A stretch of DNA of 64,000 nucleotides from Branchinecta lynchi (lineage: Eukaryota; Arthropoda; Branchiopoda; Anostraca; Branchinectidae). Positions within the stretch are counted from its first letter, which is position 1. Each line of letters begins with the position of its first letter. Location of the stretch: positions 397,001 to 461,000 of the forward strand of contig JAKZAP010000008.1 of assembly GCA_023053575.1 (NCBI GenBank), written 5' to 3'. Shown in pieces: positions 31,506-42,876 of this stretch. Both the position numbers and the translations under genes were made by a program. A model generated the notes under the pieces. It did not search any database and was not told the DNA's origin. It saw only the letters and a list, made by a program, of their open reading frames with translations.

Positions 31506-31984
31506 CTGTAAAGATGAACAATTAGACCTGTCACCGAGGATCATCCCTTGGAATTATCTCTGAATGCAACTATTCTCCAGTAGTTCGTAGAGATTCGTTT
31601 TAGAGTAGATGACGCTTCAAAAGAGCTAGCGAACAATCGGGAATACTGAGCTGATACACAGGTGCTGAGGTGGAGAAGGAAACACTACTCGATATTTTTT
31701 GAGCCACTGACATTCTGAATAGAACAGAACATATTATCGTATTTGAACGTTCTGTTCTGACCGAATCCTAGGTAAAAATGAAAAAGAAGAACCTTGACGA
31801 GGTTACAGGCCAATCGTTCGGGAGCAAGTGAGTATATTTCGCCAAGGGCTGGTGCAAAATCGTAACATTCAAGGTGCCACACCCGCCCGCAGACTCCTGG
31901 GCTCCAGCGTGTGGCGGTAGTCGCCTTGTCTTGCTACGAGTAGAGTATGATAGCTTAAACTGACCAAGTCTATAATGTACTTAC

Positions 31985-32196
31985 CATCCCGGCACTCTGT
32001 GTGGCGCATCGCAAACACCATTCACCGGACTGAAGACAGTACCGCCAGGACAGGATAAAAGGCGCGCCGCACCTCCTGGCAGACAGACATAATAGGACCT
32101 GCAGTCTCGGGGGTTGGCCACTCTCTGAAATCCTCTTTCCGGGTCCACCGCAGGGCAAGTGAAGTTGAACAGCTGCTCGGAAAGACAGCCTGGAAC
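31985..32196 (-). CDS. CPAP3/obstructor-like cuticle protein, chitin-binding exon
   Basis: The 212-bp exon is bounded by the acceptor ATCTGTTTCTAG and the donor GATG|GTAAGT. It encodes a peritrophin-A type chitin-binding domain (CBM14) with six cysteines spaced C-x17-C-x5-C-x10-C-x12-C-x8-C, the last one completed by the next exon. Key stretches are LFNFTCPAVD, NPRDCRSYYVCLPGG and VCDAPHRVPG. An extra Cys at position 4 (VPGC) looks like the end of a preceding domain, so this is probably the third domain of a three-domain CPAP3 protein, secreted into the cuticle matrix. No start codon, signal peptide or earlier domain exon was found; they should lie further upstream on the minus strand, in or beyond the window. 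Confidence 0.88.
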
Positions 32197-32959
32197 CTAG
32201 AAACAGATAATTAAATAGGAATCCCGAGGTACAACGTGACTAAGAAAAAATATTTGCTCAAAATCACAGTTTATATGGCAATTTTCAAATAGCACTGGTG
32301 CAGCAGCACTCTTACAGATTTAGTAACTTCGAAATATAAAGCATTTTTTAACGGTACGCTTCAGCGCCTGCGCATTCACTTCCTGTGTATTTTTTTTCTG
32401 GAAAGTACTGAGGTATTTGCTATAGAACAATACCTCCGTTTGAGCTTTGTCGAGAAACTTCTTCGTCGAAGAAACACTTACAGCATCAAGTTGCACAGAA
32501 ATCGGCCTCTAGACGTTTACTGTCGGAACTCATTTACAAATGGAAATTTTTTACTGCCCAGCCATTTCAATTGACACAGAACCTGAGAAACTCATAGAAG
32601 TGTCATTCCTTCAAATTGCCACAGCCTCTAGCTTCTTTTTTTTTTCAATCTCCTGAAGCTGGAGGGAACTTGGGCGACAGTTTCAGTTCGCAGAATTCAA
32701 ACCATGTTAAAAAGTATGCCATTTTGTTACCTAATGGAACATTTTAAACCAGTGACAGTGATTAAAGGCCGTATCCGGAACTTTCTGATCATAATTAGAT
32801 CTTCAGCTTTTGCTTCATATAAGCCTGCCCTCTGTTAAGGATCACATTAAAAGCGAGAGCTTGTTCGAGAGCTAAGGTAGATCCGAAAGACCCTTGCTTA
32901 CGCCCAAAGTAAATTAGTAAATTATCATTTACCTAAGCCTTCAAGTTTTGATAGAGAGG
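32197..32959. other. Intron or intergenic sequence, nothing recognised
   Basis: Sequence upstream of the CPAP3-like exon on its own strand. I looked for another cysteine-rich exon between splice signals and did not find one. Confidence 0.4.
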
Positions 32960-33719
32960 TATTTTTTAATGGTAGGCCTTTATTTGGGCTTCCAGCTTGA
33001 TTGTAATTTATCTTGGAAGAACCATAGTGATCTTGTTGCAGCTAAAGTTGCTAGAGGTCTGGGAATTTTGCGTCGATTAAAGCATGTTTTACCATTATCA
33101 GTTCATTTATTATTGTATCATACTATTGTTGTGCCTTATATTTCTTATGGTTGTGTTTTCGGGGGGGGGGGGGGGGGGTCCTGCGGGTCGAACAAAGAAG
33201 ACATTGATCAGAGGAAAACTCCTATAAAAATGACAATTTTTGTATGTTTCGTGGGGGGGGGGTCACCTCCCCCCTCTGGTTACGGCCTTGGTCCTTTGGT
33301 CCAGTAATTTCTACGCAAATTTTAAAAGAGTGCAGATTCTACAAAAGAAAACAGTACGTCTTCTTGGTAATTATGTAGAAAATGTGAACAATACCGCGTC
33401 ATGCTTTAAGAAATTACGAGTGTTTAACATCGGTCAGATTCGCGATTATCAAGCTACTGTTTTTACTTATCGATGTTGGAATGATGTATGTCCTGCAGTT
33501 TTTACCGATTTTTTCGCGCAAAGTATTCACTCCACAGGTATGCGACCAGAGAGGCGGATAATTTTATTGTTGAGTACCGAGACACAACACGTGCAGCTTT
33601 CGGAATTAGGTATGTAGCTCCGACTATTTAGAATGATATCCCAGTTGGCATTCGGGAGGCTGAACACATTGGGTCATTTAAAGTAAAACTTAAAAAACAT
33701 TTATTGAGAGAAGGTAGTT

Positions 33720-33735
<16 letters not shown>
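32960..33735 (+). pseudogene. Broken non-LTR retrotransposon, C-terminal end of the RT protein
   Basis: Frames contain typical post-RT sequence of Jockey/CR1-type LINEs: LDCNLSWKNHSDLV, GILRRLKHVLPLSVH, then after an interruption FKRVQILQKKTVRLLGNY and a terminal IREAEHIGSFKVKLKKHLL-like stretch. It is 5' truncated, shifts frame near 33560, has a stop in place of a Trp near 33630, and is interrupted at about 33163-33298 by a G run plus unrelated DNA. A T tract of about 30 bases starts at the stop codon. It is not functional. Confidence 0.8.
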
Positions 33736-33754
<19 letters not shown>

Positions 33755-33913
33755 CTGGTATTAAAGGTTAATTGAGTGAGAGTGCTCTTGTCCTTTTCTT
33801 TTTTTTTTTTATGTAATTTGTTATAGGTTGAGAATCAGATGATTGCAGCCGTCCATCATCAGGCTGTTTGAGCCTTTAATTTGCGTAGAAATTACTAGAC
33901 GAAAGGACCAAGG
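33286..33913. repeat. Inverted 38-bp repeat flanking the LINE 3' part
   Basis: 33286-33324 (with GTAATTTCTACGCAAATT) is repeated in reverse at 33876-33913 (with AATTTGCGTAGAAATTAC), with about four mismatches. The left arm overlaps the LINE coding sequence; the right arm lies past its 3' UTR. Confidence 0.65.
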
Positions 33914-34564
33914 TTGTGTGTTTATATAGTTTAGTTTGTAATTAGTAGTAACTAGTCAAGTATTATCACCAAAATTGGAAGTCACTTGGAGTTGTAACTG
34001 AGATAAATTGCACTACCTGAGCCAATAGACAACCTATGAAGTCAGACAAGTAAATTGGTTTGGGCTTGTGTTGGCAGAAATGGGTTTGCACATACGCTAG
34101 AGCAATGGATTGAAGAAACATGGATCGTCTGAAGATATCTAAATTTTCAGACAAGAGTCTTCCCAGGATTGAAACCTCCCGTACACTCTGATACCTATTT
34201 TAGCCGGTACTCACAGAAGACTGAGACCTCATTTTTGAAGCAGTTACAATAGCTAAGTGGCGACTATTTGTTTTGTGTATTTCACTCGAAAGAAGGACGT
34301 GGAAACTAAACTTCGAAAGACGGGCGTATCTCATTTTACGTCTTATTCTGAATTATTTATTTTTGTAAAAAGTTAGTTCCGGATTCCCAACACCGGGAAC
34401 TTTTTAAGGAAAAGGGAAAGCATTATGAATCTCAGCGGGAGAGGGGGGGGGGGGGGGGGGGGGGTGGGTACTCGACTTTCAGAGCAATAACTGTCAGAAA
34501 GTTAGCCAAACTAGTCCGACGACCATTGATGAACAAAGTGAACAAAATGAACCAGGAGACCATG
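33914..34564. other. Intergenic, with a long G run
   Basis: A run of about 22 G at 34443-34464. No gene is supported. Confidence 0.4.
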
Positions 34565-36762
34565 GTGCGCCATGGTGTGGTGTGAGGATTATTTGGGTCA
34601 AGAGACGGGTTGAGTTCGTAAGTGGGCTCTGTAGCCCTATATTTGGGGGTTCAAATTAAGGGGCGAACAAAACTATTTTTTACAGCTAATGAGATAGTCA
34701 ATTTAGGGTAAGAAGACATGTTGAACACCAGGGGCGTCCCGAGGGGGGGGGGGGCGCAGCCCTCCCCCCCCCCCTACGTTTTGGGCATTCGGTCAAATTT
34801 TCAACGAATGCGAAAAATTCGGTCAAAAGGGGCATCGCGGCGAAGCCGTGATGCTTTTTCGTAAAGTCTTTGTCCCCGCATTTCCAAATTGGGTGATTTA
34901 ACGTGTTTATTGGTCCCCTTTCTTTATCGAATTTGCTAATTCATTCCAACTTTGTGTGCAATTCGCACTGATCTTGCCGCCTTCGGTCCGTCCCTTCGTA
35001 AATTCGGTGATTTAACCTGTTTATATGGTCTCATTCTTTAGCGAATTCGGTAATTCCCCGGACTTTTCTCAAGTCCGTATCTGTTCTGTCGCATTCGGTC
35101 AGTCAATTTCATAATTCAGTCATTAACCGAATTCATTTTGTTCTGATTCGTGACCTGATTCGATAATTCATCCAACTTTTGCTCAGTCCGTGTCGATTTC
35201 GCCGCATTCGGTCCGTCCCTGCGTAAATTCGGTGGTTTAACCTGTTTATATAGTCTCATTCCTTACCGAATTCGGTAAGTCGGCCGCAATCGGTCAGTCC
35301 ATTTCATAATTAAAGTCGGTGAGATTCATTTGGTTCTGATTCGTTACCGAATTCGGTAATTCGCCGGATTTTTCGTTAGTCCGTTTCTATCAGTAGAATT
35401 CGGTTGTTTTAGGTAGTTACAACGAGAGTTTTTATTCCATAACGAAATTCTGTTGTTTTACCGCCCTCGATCTGTTCCTTATTTTTTTAGTTATTTTTTC
35501 GGTATGGTATGAATTCATTATTTGCCTCAACTCAGTTACTGAGTTCGGTAATTAAAGTGGCATTTGTTTAGCTCTTGTTCTTTACCATTTATGGTAGCTT
35601 CAGCAGGTTACTATTCATTTTTTTTACTTCTTAGGATTGCAGTACTTCAGGAATAAATATATCTCTTGACGTGAAAACTAGCCTGCTTCTGTTTGCTGTA
35701 AATTCCGAACAAATGTACTTTGTATCTACTTTCGTTTTACGCCCCTTTCGTTTCGCCAGACAGCTCTGGGCTTAATAGGTAATCTTGGGATAAAAAAAGG
35801 CACTTTTATAATCAATGTTTCCACAAAATTTCGCCTGTGGCGCATTTTGCAGTCTTCTGTAGTTAGACGAAGTGTGCGTCATTTAGTTGGCGTTTGAGGC
35901 TTGGAACTTTGGGGGGCTTGAACCGTGTTAAAAGCTAGAATTTGCATGGGAAGTAGTTAAATGTTGCCAGAAAAAAAGACGGATTAAAAAAATTTCGTAT
36001 ACGGTGCCTTAATTGATCCTGGGTACAGCCGTTAGCGACATTGTCGCTATGCAGCAGCGCCCTTTTGTGATTATTCCAAGTCCTGTTGGCATAACTGGAA
36101 AGGTCCTCCAAAGGTAAAAGGCTAGTGACGGCGTATCCATGAGAAAAAAAAGCGGAAAAGCGTGAAAACGCGCCAATTTTCCCTTTTGACTTGTTTGTCT
36201 AAACATGTTGGCAACTCGCTGTGTTTTTAGAGTTTTTTAATAAGTTCAGTAAAAATCAGTTACCGATTCGATCAATTTTACCAGGTTCGCTCACCAATGA
36301 AGAAATGCTGGGGACGCCCCTCCTGAAATTATTTTCTCGTCGGGCAAATAGTCCGTCCGGAATCCGGCCAGAACCGAAAAAAATGTTAAAAGTAAGTTTT
36401 ATCTTAGCTGGTTAGAGGTTTAATATAGGAGTAAGGAGACATGCTGAATTCATTTTTGAGCTTCAATTTTTGACGGAAAAGTTCGCCCAGAATCCGGCCG
36501 ATACCGGAAATTAGGCAGAAGAAAGGCAAACAGTTTTCATCAATTTCGTCAAAGTAGATTTGACACCTAGGGGCAAACACATATGCTGAATAACATCTGA
36601 AATAGTTTTTGTTTTTAGATGTTAGCCATTGGCCTTAATGTTTTTCTAAATTTATATATCAAAACTTTTAAGACGCCTATCGAAAACCGGATATCTACGA
36701 GACCCAATTGTCTGTATCAAATATTAAATTTTTGGGATCCCATCGAAAGCTTTGGTCTTGTT
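34565..36762 (+). mobile_element. GGGATCCC-family element split by a hAT-like insertion
   Basis: The left part (34565-34728) has GTGTGAGGATT, GTAGCCCTATATTTGGG and AAGAAGACATGTTGAAC. The right part (36323-36762) continues with ATTTTCTCGTCGGGCAAATAG and ends in AATTTTTGGGATCCC, then GCTTTGGTCTTGTT. The 5'-most block with the palindrome is missing. The interruption is element F copy 2. Confidence 0.65.
34729..36322. mobile_element. hAT-like element F, copy 2
   Basis: Starts CAGGGGCGTCCCGAG at 34729 and ends GGGGACGCCCCT near 36321. The flanks TTGAACAC and CTGAAATT agree at only four of eight positions, an eroded or uncertain duplication. Inside are repeated GAATTCGGTNA motifs, module B in reverse and CTAGTGACGGCGTATCC. 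It is the mirror partner of 26323-28380. Confidence 0.65.
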
Positions 36763-37943
36763 AACCAAGACGCCGTGGACTTGGTCCTTGAAGTCACATT
36801 CGCGGCGATGAGGCAAATTCTGTGAAATTCTTTTAGCCAAGAGCCCCATTAGTCTAGGAAGTTTCTTAATAATTCGCCAATATGTCATGGCTGAGACCAT
36901 TGAGTTCATCTTTACCGTAGGCTAATTGAGGAAAAGTCGGTCAAGTTGCGTTTCTTTCTGTGGAAGGGGGAGGGGGGGGGGGTCTTGTAGCCAGGAGAGA
37001 CGGAATAATTTTAGAACGTTCCTTAATATATTTCGCCGAGACACTTCACGGGCAGAACCGTTTCTTAGTTAAAGCTGTTTTAGATTCTCAATAACTCGGT
37101 CGAACTTTCTGCTGGAGAATTTCCAACTTTAATAGCTCTCAGGAAATCCCATGAGATTTGCAAAAAGCGCTTCGTGTTTCATATAATCAAAAGTTTCTAG
37201 TCGAAAGCCATGATAGAAAAAGAAAGGGCAAGCGTTGAGAATTAAAATGGGACGAATTGGTCCTTACGTCTCCCTTGTCGGTGGGCGAGATAAAATTCGG
37301 TGCATGTTAAATGTGCAAGTTGCAAGCGGCAGATGTTTGAAAGTGAGAGTAGCAATAAAAATAATAATTCGTTTAATTCCATGTTATCTTTTTACAAAAA
37401 TAGCGGTGCTAAATACATGGTCATATATAGTCGCAAATAGTCACACACATGTTATAATTTTCAAATACATTACGAATTACGATACAAACGTAACTACAAA
37501 ACATATTAATTCAAAGTCGGAATTCAGATTGCTAAAATACTTTCCAGTAGGGAACAAAAGACTTGAGATAAAGCTCCTTAGATTTTACATGCGGTTTCGT
37601 CAGTTGGATCTTTGGTGAGTCTGCGCTACCCGCCTTAACTGACGGTAGTGTAGTCACAGGGGGGGTAAAATGGACCGGTGCACATCCGAGGCCAGACATT
37701 TTCTGCAAAATTTCAGTAGGACTCCGTGTCTCCTATCAGAGAGAGTTGTAGACGCAATGTCTTTAGGCTGTCTTCGTCGTGGTGTAATCATCCAGTGGTG
37801 TAACCCGTGTAACGTCGTTTATGAGCAACTTCTTCCAGGAAATCATCTTGGCCACCATTTGACCCAGGTCTTGTCCTTTAATTATTGCCCTATTTAAAAT
37901 TGTATTTCTTCGTTATTGTTTTCTTTTTGTATTTGTAACCTAC
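36763..37943. other. Intergenic, nothing recognised
   Basis: G-rich run near 36966-36980. A 127-codon frame (37235-37618) has no family marks and atypical composition. A short AT-rich stretch follows to the next element. Confidence 0.35.
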
Positions 37944-38844
37944 TTTTTGGGATCCCAAAGTGTAAGTGACGGGATACCTATGATTTCGTGAAAGTGTTCC
38001 GTCTGTCCGTCTGTTAAGCACGATAAATCTCGAATGGGTGAGGTATTTTATTCAAACTTGGCATGAGGACTCTTTGGGTAAAAGTACAGGTTAAGTTCGT
38101 AGATGAGCCCTGTAGCACTATATTTAGGGGTGGGGAAGGGGTTTCAAATTAAGGGACGAAAAAGAGTGTTTAAAAATTCAATGAAATAGTTAGGATGAGG
38201 GGTAAAAAGATATGCTGAATCCATATCTGAAACTTATTTTCTCGCCCAATTAGTTCGTCCAGAATCCGTCAAAAACCGGAAAATGCTTAAAAGTAAAAGT
38301 TTTTTTTAAATGCGTTAAGAGTTAAAAGTAAAAGTTGATAAATATATTCGAATTAGGGTTAAGAAGACATGCTGAATCCGTCCGTAACCGGAAAATTTGT
38401 TAAAAGTAAAAGTTTTCTTTGAAGTTTATTGAATGTTTGATTAAGGGGCAAGAAGACATGCTGAATCCATATATGACTACACCGACATATAGTCCACATG
38501 GAATCCTGCCGAAACCTCAAAATCTAAAAGAGTTTTACCTGAATTTGATTTAGAGATTCGATATAGTGGTAAGGAGGCATGCTGAATCCGTGTATGAAAA
38601 TTACTCTCTCGACGGACAAATAGTTCGCACGGAATCCGGCCAAAACATGAAAATTTGTTAAAAGTTACAGTTTATCTGAAGTTGATTAGAGGTTCGATAT
38701 TGGGGTAAATTAATATGCTGAATTTGTTTCGAGCTTTAGTATTTGACGGACAAGTAGTTCATCTGGAATCCGGCCGAAACCGGATATTGTCAGAAGTAAG
38801 GCAGGAAGTTTCGATGAATTTCGTCAAAGTAGATAAACGTATAG

Positions 38845-38911
38845 TAAATGACGTATCCGTTGTATTGTTTGAATAAATGATTCAAAGTCAGCTTGGGCTC
38901 AAAGAATATTT
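38845..38911. mobile_element. 67-bp Penelope-type tail with a 12-bp duplication
   Basis: Matches the end of the 4737-5076 element (GACGTATCCGTTGTA, TTTGAATAAATG, AGTCAGCTTGGGCTCAAAG). Flanked exactly by ATAAACGTATAG (38833-38844 and 38912-38923). A 5'-truncated retroposed copy. Confidence 0.8.
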
Positions 38912-38936
38912 ATAAACGTATAGGGTTAAACACACA

Positions 38937-39033
38937 TAATAATAATAATAATTCCTTTATTCTCCATAATAGCATAAGAAACACGCTAGCTTCGGATAGT
39001 CAATTACATGTTAATATACTTATTTTCAACACA

Positions 39034-39065
<32 letters not shown>

Positions 39066-39477
39066 CAGCCTCAGGAATTAAAGTTACGTACAAAATAAGG
39101 TACAAATGAAGACAAGTACCGGTCAGTCGAATTTACAGGTGGCAGGCTTAGCTTTTGAAGACCGATTGACCGTGTAAACTGCCTAGTACAGGACTTCGGT
39201 CGTAAATCTGACACATATTCAGGCAAAATATCTCTGTGAGTTTCAGACGACAGACATTTGAACCCAAATTTCATCGTCAGGGCATGTCTTCTTTCTTTAA
39301 GGGTCGGTAGACATAATACACTAAGACTATCTTCATATGAAACATACTGGGCCCCTAAAATGATTTTGCACGCTCGCTTTTGGATACCCTCGAGCTTATC
39401 ACTCAGAGTCGAGGTGAGGCCAGGGTGCCACACCGGACAAGCGTATTCCGCATTTGGCCTAATGTAAGTGCAGAATG
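38937..39477 (-). pseudogene. Non-LTR retrotransposon fragment, C-terminal end of the RT protein
   Basis: The minus-strand frame (stop at about 39071) has the post-RT signature YIRPNAEYACPVWHPG, KLEGIQKRACKIILG and LPTLKERRHALTMKF, typical of CR1/Jockey-type LINEs. It is truncated at its 5' end near 39477, where the surrounding GGGATCCC element resumes. After the stop come GGC and a T tract of about 30 bases, then AATAAA and an ATT repeat that marks the 3' end at about 38937. Confidence 0.85.
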
Positions 39478-39857
39478 CTGAATCCATACCTGAACTTCGT
39501 TTTCTCAGATGACTAGCCATTGGTATTAACCTGTTTTTGAATTTTAATAGTACAAATGTTAATAGGTAAAAGTAAAAGAATTAAATTTCCCGGATAGTCC
39601 TATTTACAAGACGCAACTGTCTGGATCAAATATTAAAGTTTTGGGATCCCGTCGAAACCTTTGGTCTTGTTTACTTTGAATATTATAGATTATTTGTTTT
39701 GAGATCCGGAAATACAGACTGGGACGATTCGTGAAGGTGGCCTTTGCCTACTGTGAGCGATTTCTTGTTCAGATTTGTTTTCCTTTTTATTTTATTTTCA
39801 CTCTTTTCACACCTTCAATGACGACATGCGTGTAGCCTCTGTCATCTCCATTTTGAC

Positions 39858-40946
39858 AACAAGAGCTACGAGCTCATATGACACTTGTTACGAGTAGGTG
39901 GTACAAGAAAGTATCAGAAAACTTCACAAAAGACCCAGCCATCCAAACATGCTGTTCGGACCTAGGATTAGGTCGCCCGCAGCCGAATCTGGTCCCGACG
40001 CCAACTTGATCATCTGAAGTATTTTCTCTTACCACCTATCTTTCACTCGAATCTGAGCGTTTTCTGGGGAACTCTTGGTAGATCTCCCCCCCCCCACCGT
40101 CGTCGGATCCGGTTCAAACCTTAAAATATGTCATCTAGGGCATATGATCTCTGTACATTCCAAGTTTCATTCAAATTACTCCACTTGTGCGAGCCACAAA
40201 ATTTCCTTGACTCCCCTTCCAACTCCGCCCACCGTGGCTGAATACAAATCGGAAATATAAATGTCACATCTCTGACATATCCTCGTCCCGTCCATCAAGT
40301 TTGGCTGGAATCGGAGCAGTATCTGCAAATATCCGAGTCCCGCTCTCCCCCCCCCCCTTGGCCGGATCCTGTCCGGATGCCAAATAACAAATTAAGGTTG
40401 CATAAATTCGGCACTGTCCAGCTTGCATCCTCTTTTGTCCATCCGTTTGGTTTTTGTGCATGTCAACGGGGAAACGACTATTTTCAAGTCAGTTTGTTCG
40501 GGTCTCTGATATGTCTTTCAAGTTTTATCGTCCTAGAACATTAGGAAGTTCCGAGCTTGTGGGATCGCCAGAACCTCCGCCCCCCCAACTCCCCCACAGT
40601 GTCCGAATCTGGTCCGGTTATGTCAACGATGCATCTAGGACTTGCGCTTATTCTTCCCACCAAGTTTTATCCCCCCCCCCAGCGTTTCAGAAGATTTCCG
40701 GTTCCCCCCTCCAACTCCCCCCAATGTCATCGGATCCGCTCCGGATTTAAATTGGGATGTCTGATACAGGAGATCTTGCTATATGTCAAGTTTCATTGAG
40801 ATCTGGTCACCCGGTCGTAAGTTCAAAACAGCTCATCTTCCGGATTCCCCCTTCCTCCAGCCCCCCTCCCCCAGATGGTCGGATCGGGGAAAAGACTATT
40901 CTCAAGTCAATCTATTCTATTCGGGGAAGGGCAAGTGCCATAAAAA
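39858..40946 (-). mobile_element. CAAGTGCC-family Helentron-like element, reverse, internally shortened
   Basis: Starts AACAAGAGCTACGAGCTC at 39858 and ends GGGCAAGTGCCATAAAAA near 40946. The inner arm of the terminal hairpin is missing. The interior has diverged monomers with CCAAGTTTCATT and CAACTCCCCC boxes. Confidence 0.75.
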
Positions 40947-41389
40947 TCGTCTCAACCGCAGGAGGGGTTCCCAACCTCGAATTTATACAACCTCGTACCT
41001 GGCTTAAATAAGTTCAAAGAAAATTTCAATGCAGTCCTAACAAGGTGCTATTTTTCAAGCAGGAGACCCAGAATGACCTAGAACCTGTTTAGTACTGTGC
41101 AAAATTTTTCTTGTAAGGTTTTCAGGCCAAGTTCGAGGTTATAGAAATTCGAGGCTGGATCCACTTTATTAAAACTTTCAGGGCTAGGCGCGATTTTCTG
41201 TGATTGCGGGAAAGAACTTAGATGTTCTCGGGAAAAGTCAATAGAGACGCCTCTCCTTTCACTCTTTTTCTCTGCTTTCGCTCTGATCTCTCAGCACTTA
41301 AGTTTTGCGCAAGAAAAAATCTAGACCGGCCAGCGACAAGCGCGAACAAGAGAATCCCTCTATTCAAGAGGCAAGTGTGAGTATTTCTG
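40947..41389 (+). other. Unique island with a possible exon at 41295-41376
   Basis: A strong pyrimidine tract (from about 41250) ends TCTCTCAG at 41294, and GTGAGT lies at 41377-41382. The 82 bp between are open in one frame (LKFCARKNLDRPATSANKRI and on) and have a second partly open frame. The next element starts 13 bp after the donor. No protein family is recognised; a chance arrangement is possible. Confidence 0.25.
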
Positions 41390-42728
41390 AACAAGAGCTA
41401 CGAGATCATATCGCACTTGTTACGAGTAGGTGGTGTGAGAAACGAGAAAGTAAATCCGAGCATTTTGCCGGAAAATTCCAGTACTCCGTCCCCACCGGGC
41501 TCGGATCCAATCTGGACCCTAAAAAATTCCATCTAAGGGTCACAATCTCTCTACTCTACAAGCTTCGCTCAAATCACTCCACTCGTTCAATCCCTAAGCG
41601 AGCCACTCCCCTCCATCTCCCCCCACTGTGACCGAAAACAACTTGGCAACATAAACTTCGCATCTCTAACATCTTCTCTTCCCGGCCATCAAGTTTAACT
41701 CGAATCGGAGCATATCTGCAAATTTCCGGTTCCCGCTTCATCACCTTGGTCCGAACCGGTTCGGACACCAAATGACAAATCTAGGCCGCATAAATTTGAT
41801 ACTGTCCAACTTGCATCCGGTTAGGTCAATCCGTCCATGGCCGAATGGGTTCGGATCACATGCTTTGTATATGTAAATCATCAGTTTTTATCACCCATAA
41901 AGTTTCTACTTGAATTGAACCATTTGTTGGCAGCCTCCGGAAGTCAGTAATTTCCGGATTCCCCCTCCCTCAACTCCCCGAAAAATTGTCGGCTCCAGGT
42001 CCGGAAGTCTTCCTAGGGCAATGTGTCGGGTCCTTAAGTCTATTTGGTCGGGTCACTAATATGCCTGCCAAGTTTATCCTCCTCAGCACATCTGGAAGTA
42101 TCCTAACTCGCGATCACCAGAATTCCAGAAAAAAACCTCAAACTCCCCCCCCCCCCCCAAAGAGCCCAGAGATGATCTAATTTGTCAATAAAGTATCTAA
42201 TGCTTATGGTTATTCTTCCCACCAAATTCCATCGGGATCCCTCGACGCTAAGCGTTTCAAAAAATTTCGGAGCGCCCTACTAACTCCCCCCACACTAGTA
42301 TCGGATCCAGTCCGGACTTGGCACGGAACATCTGAGACAATAGCTCTTTTCCACTTGCCAAGTTTCATTCAAATCTGATCGCCCGTTCAAAAGTTATAAA
42401 TGCCAATGGATTCCGGGTTCCCCATCCCTCCATTCCCCCACGATGTTCGGATCATTCAAACGACTATTTTCAAGCCGGTCTATTATGATCCCTAATATTC
42501 CTGCCGCGTTCCATAATCCTAGTACACCGGGAAGTACTGAACTCACTGAATCACCAGAATCCCCCTCCAACTCCCCCCACAGTGCCGGAATCCGGTCCGG
42601 TTACGTCAACAATGTATCCAGGACTTGTGCTTATTCTTCCCAACAAGTTTCATCCCGATCCCTCCACTCTAAGCTTTTCCCCCTCCAGCTCCGCCCAAAG
42701 TCATTGGATCCGGGGCCGTGCCTTAAGT
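41390..42728 (-). mobile_element. CAAGTGCC-family Helentron-like element, reverse, 3' end lost
   Basis: Starts AACAAGAGCTACGAGATC at 41390, followed by ACTTGTTACGAGTAGGTGG as in the neighbouring copy. The interior is diverged monomers. It stops near 42728, where a different short sequence with GAGGCC-loop-GGCCTC and AATAAA begins (to about 42830). Confidence 0.65.
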
Positions 42729-42876
42729 GTTTCTTGGGGTTTGTTTTTTCGTTGAGGCCATTGCAACGGCCTCGTGCTATTTAGACTAATAAATATAAAT
42801 CATTAACCTATCATAATGTAAGCGAGATTACACGTGAGCACGGAGGTGACGAATGCTAGCAATCCCGAAGGATGTC

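Larger units (their letters stand above)
37944..39672 (+). mobile_element. GGGATCCC-family Helentron-like element with both ends
   Basis: Opens TTTTTGGGATCCCAAAGTGT and ends AGTTTTGGGATCCCGTCG then AAACCTTTGGTCTTGTT. Read on the minus strand this is AACAAGACCAAAGGTTTCGA near one end and a TTTTGGGATCCCAAAA-type palindrome at the other. The middle has about six irregular repeats with AGACATGCTGAATCC, TTTTCTCGCC and CCGGAATCCGGCCAAAACCG. It holds a Penelope-type tail (38845-38911) and a LINE fragment (38937-39477). Confidence 0.75.

Noticed and set aside
34729..36322. Perfect 8-bp duplication around hAT-like element F copy 2
   Set aside because: TTGAACAC and CTGAAATT agree at only four of eight positions; recorded as uncertain.
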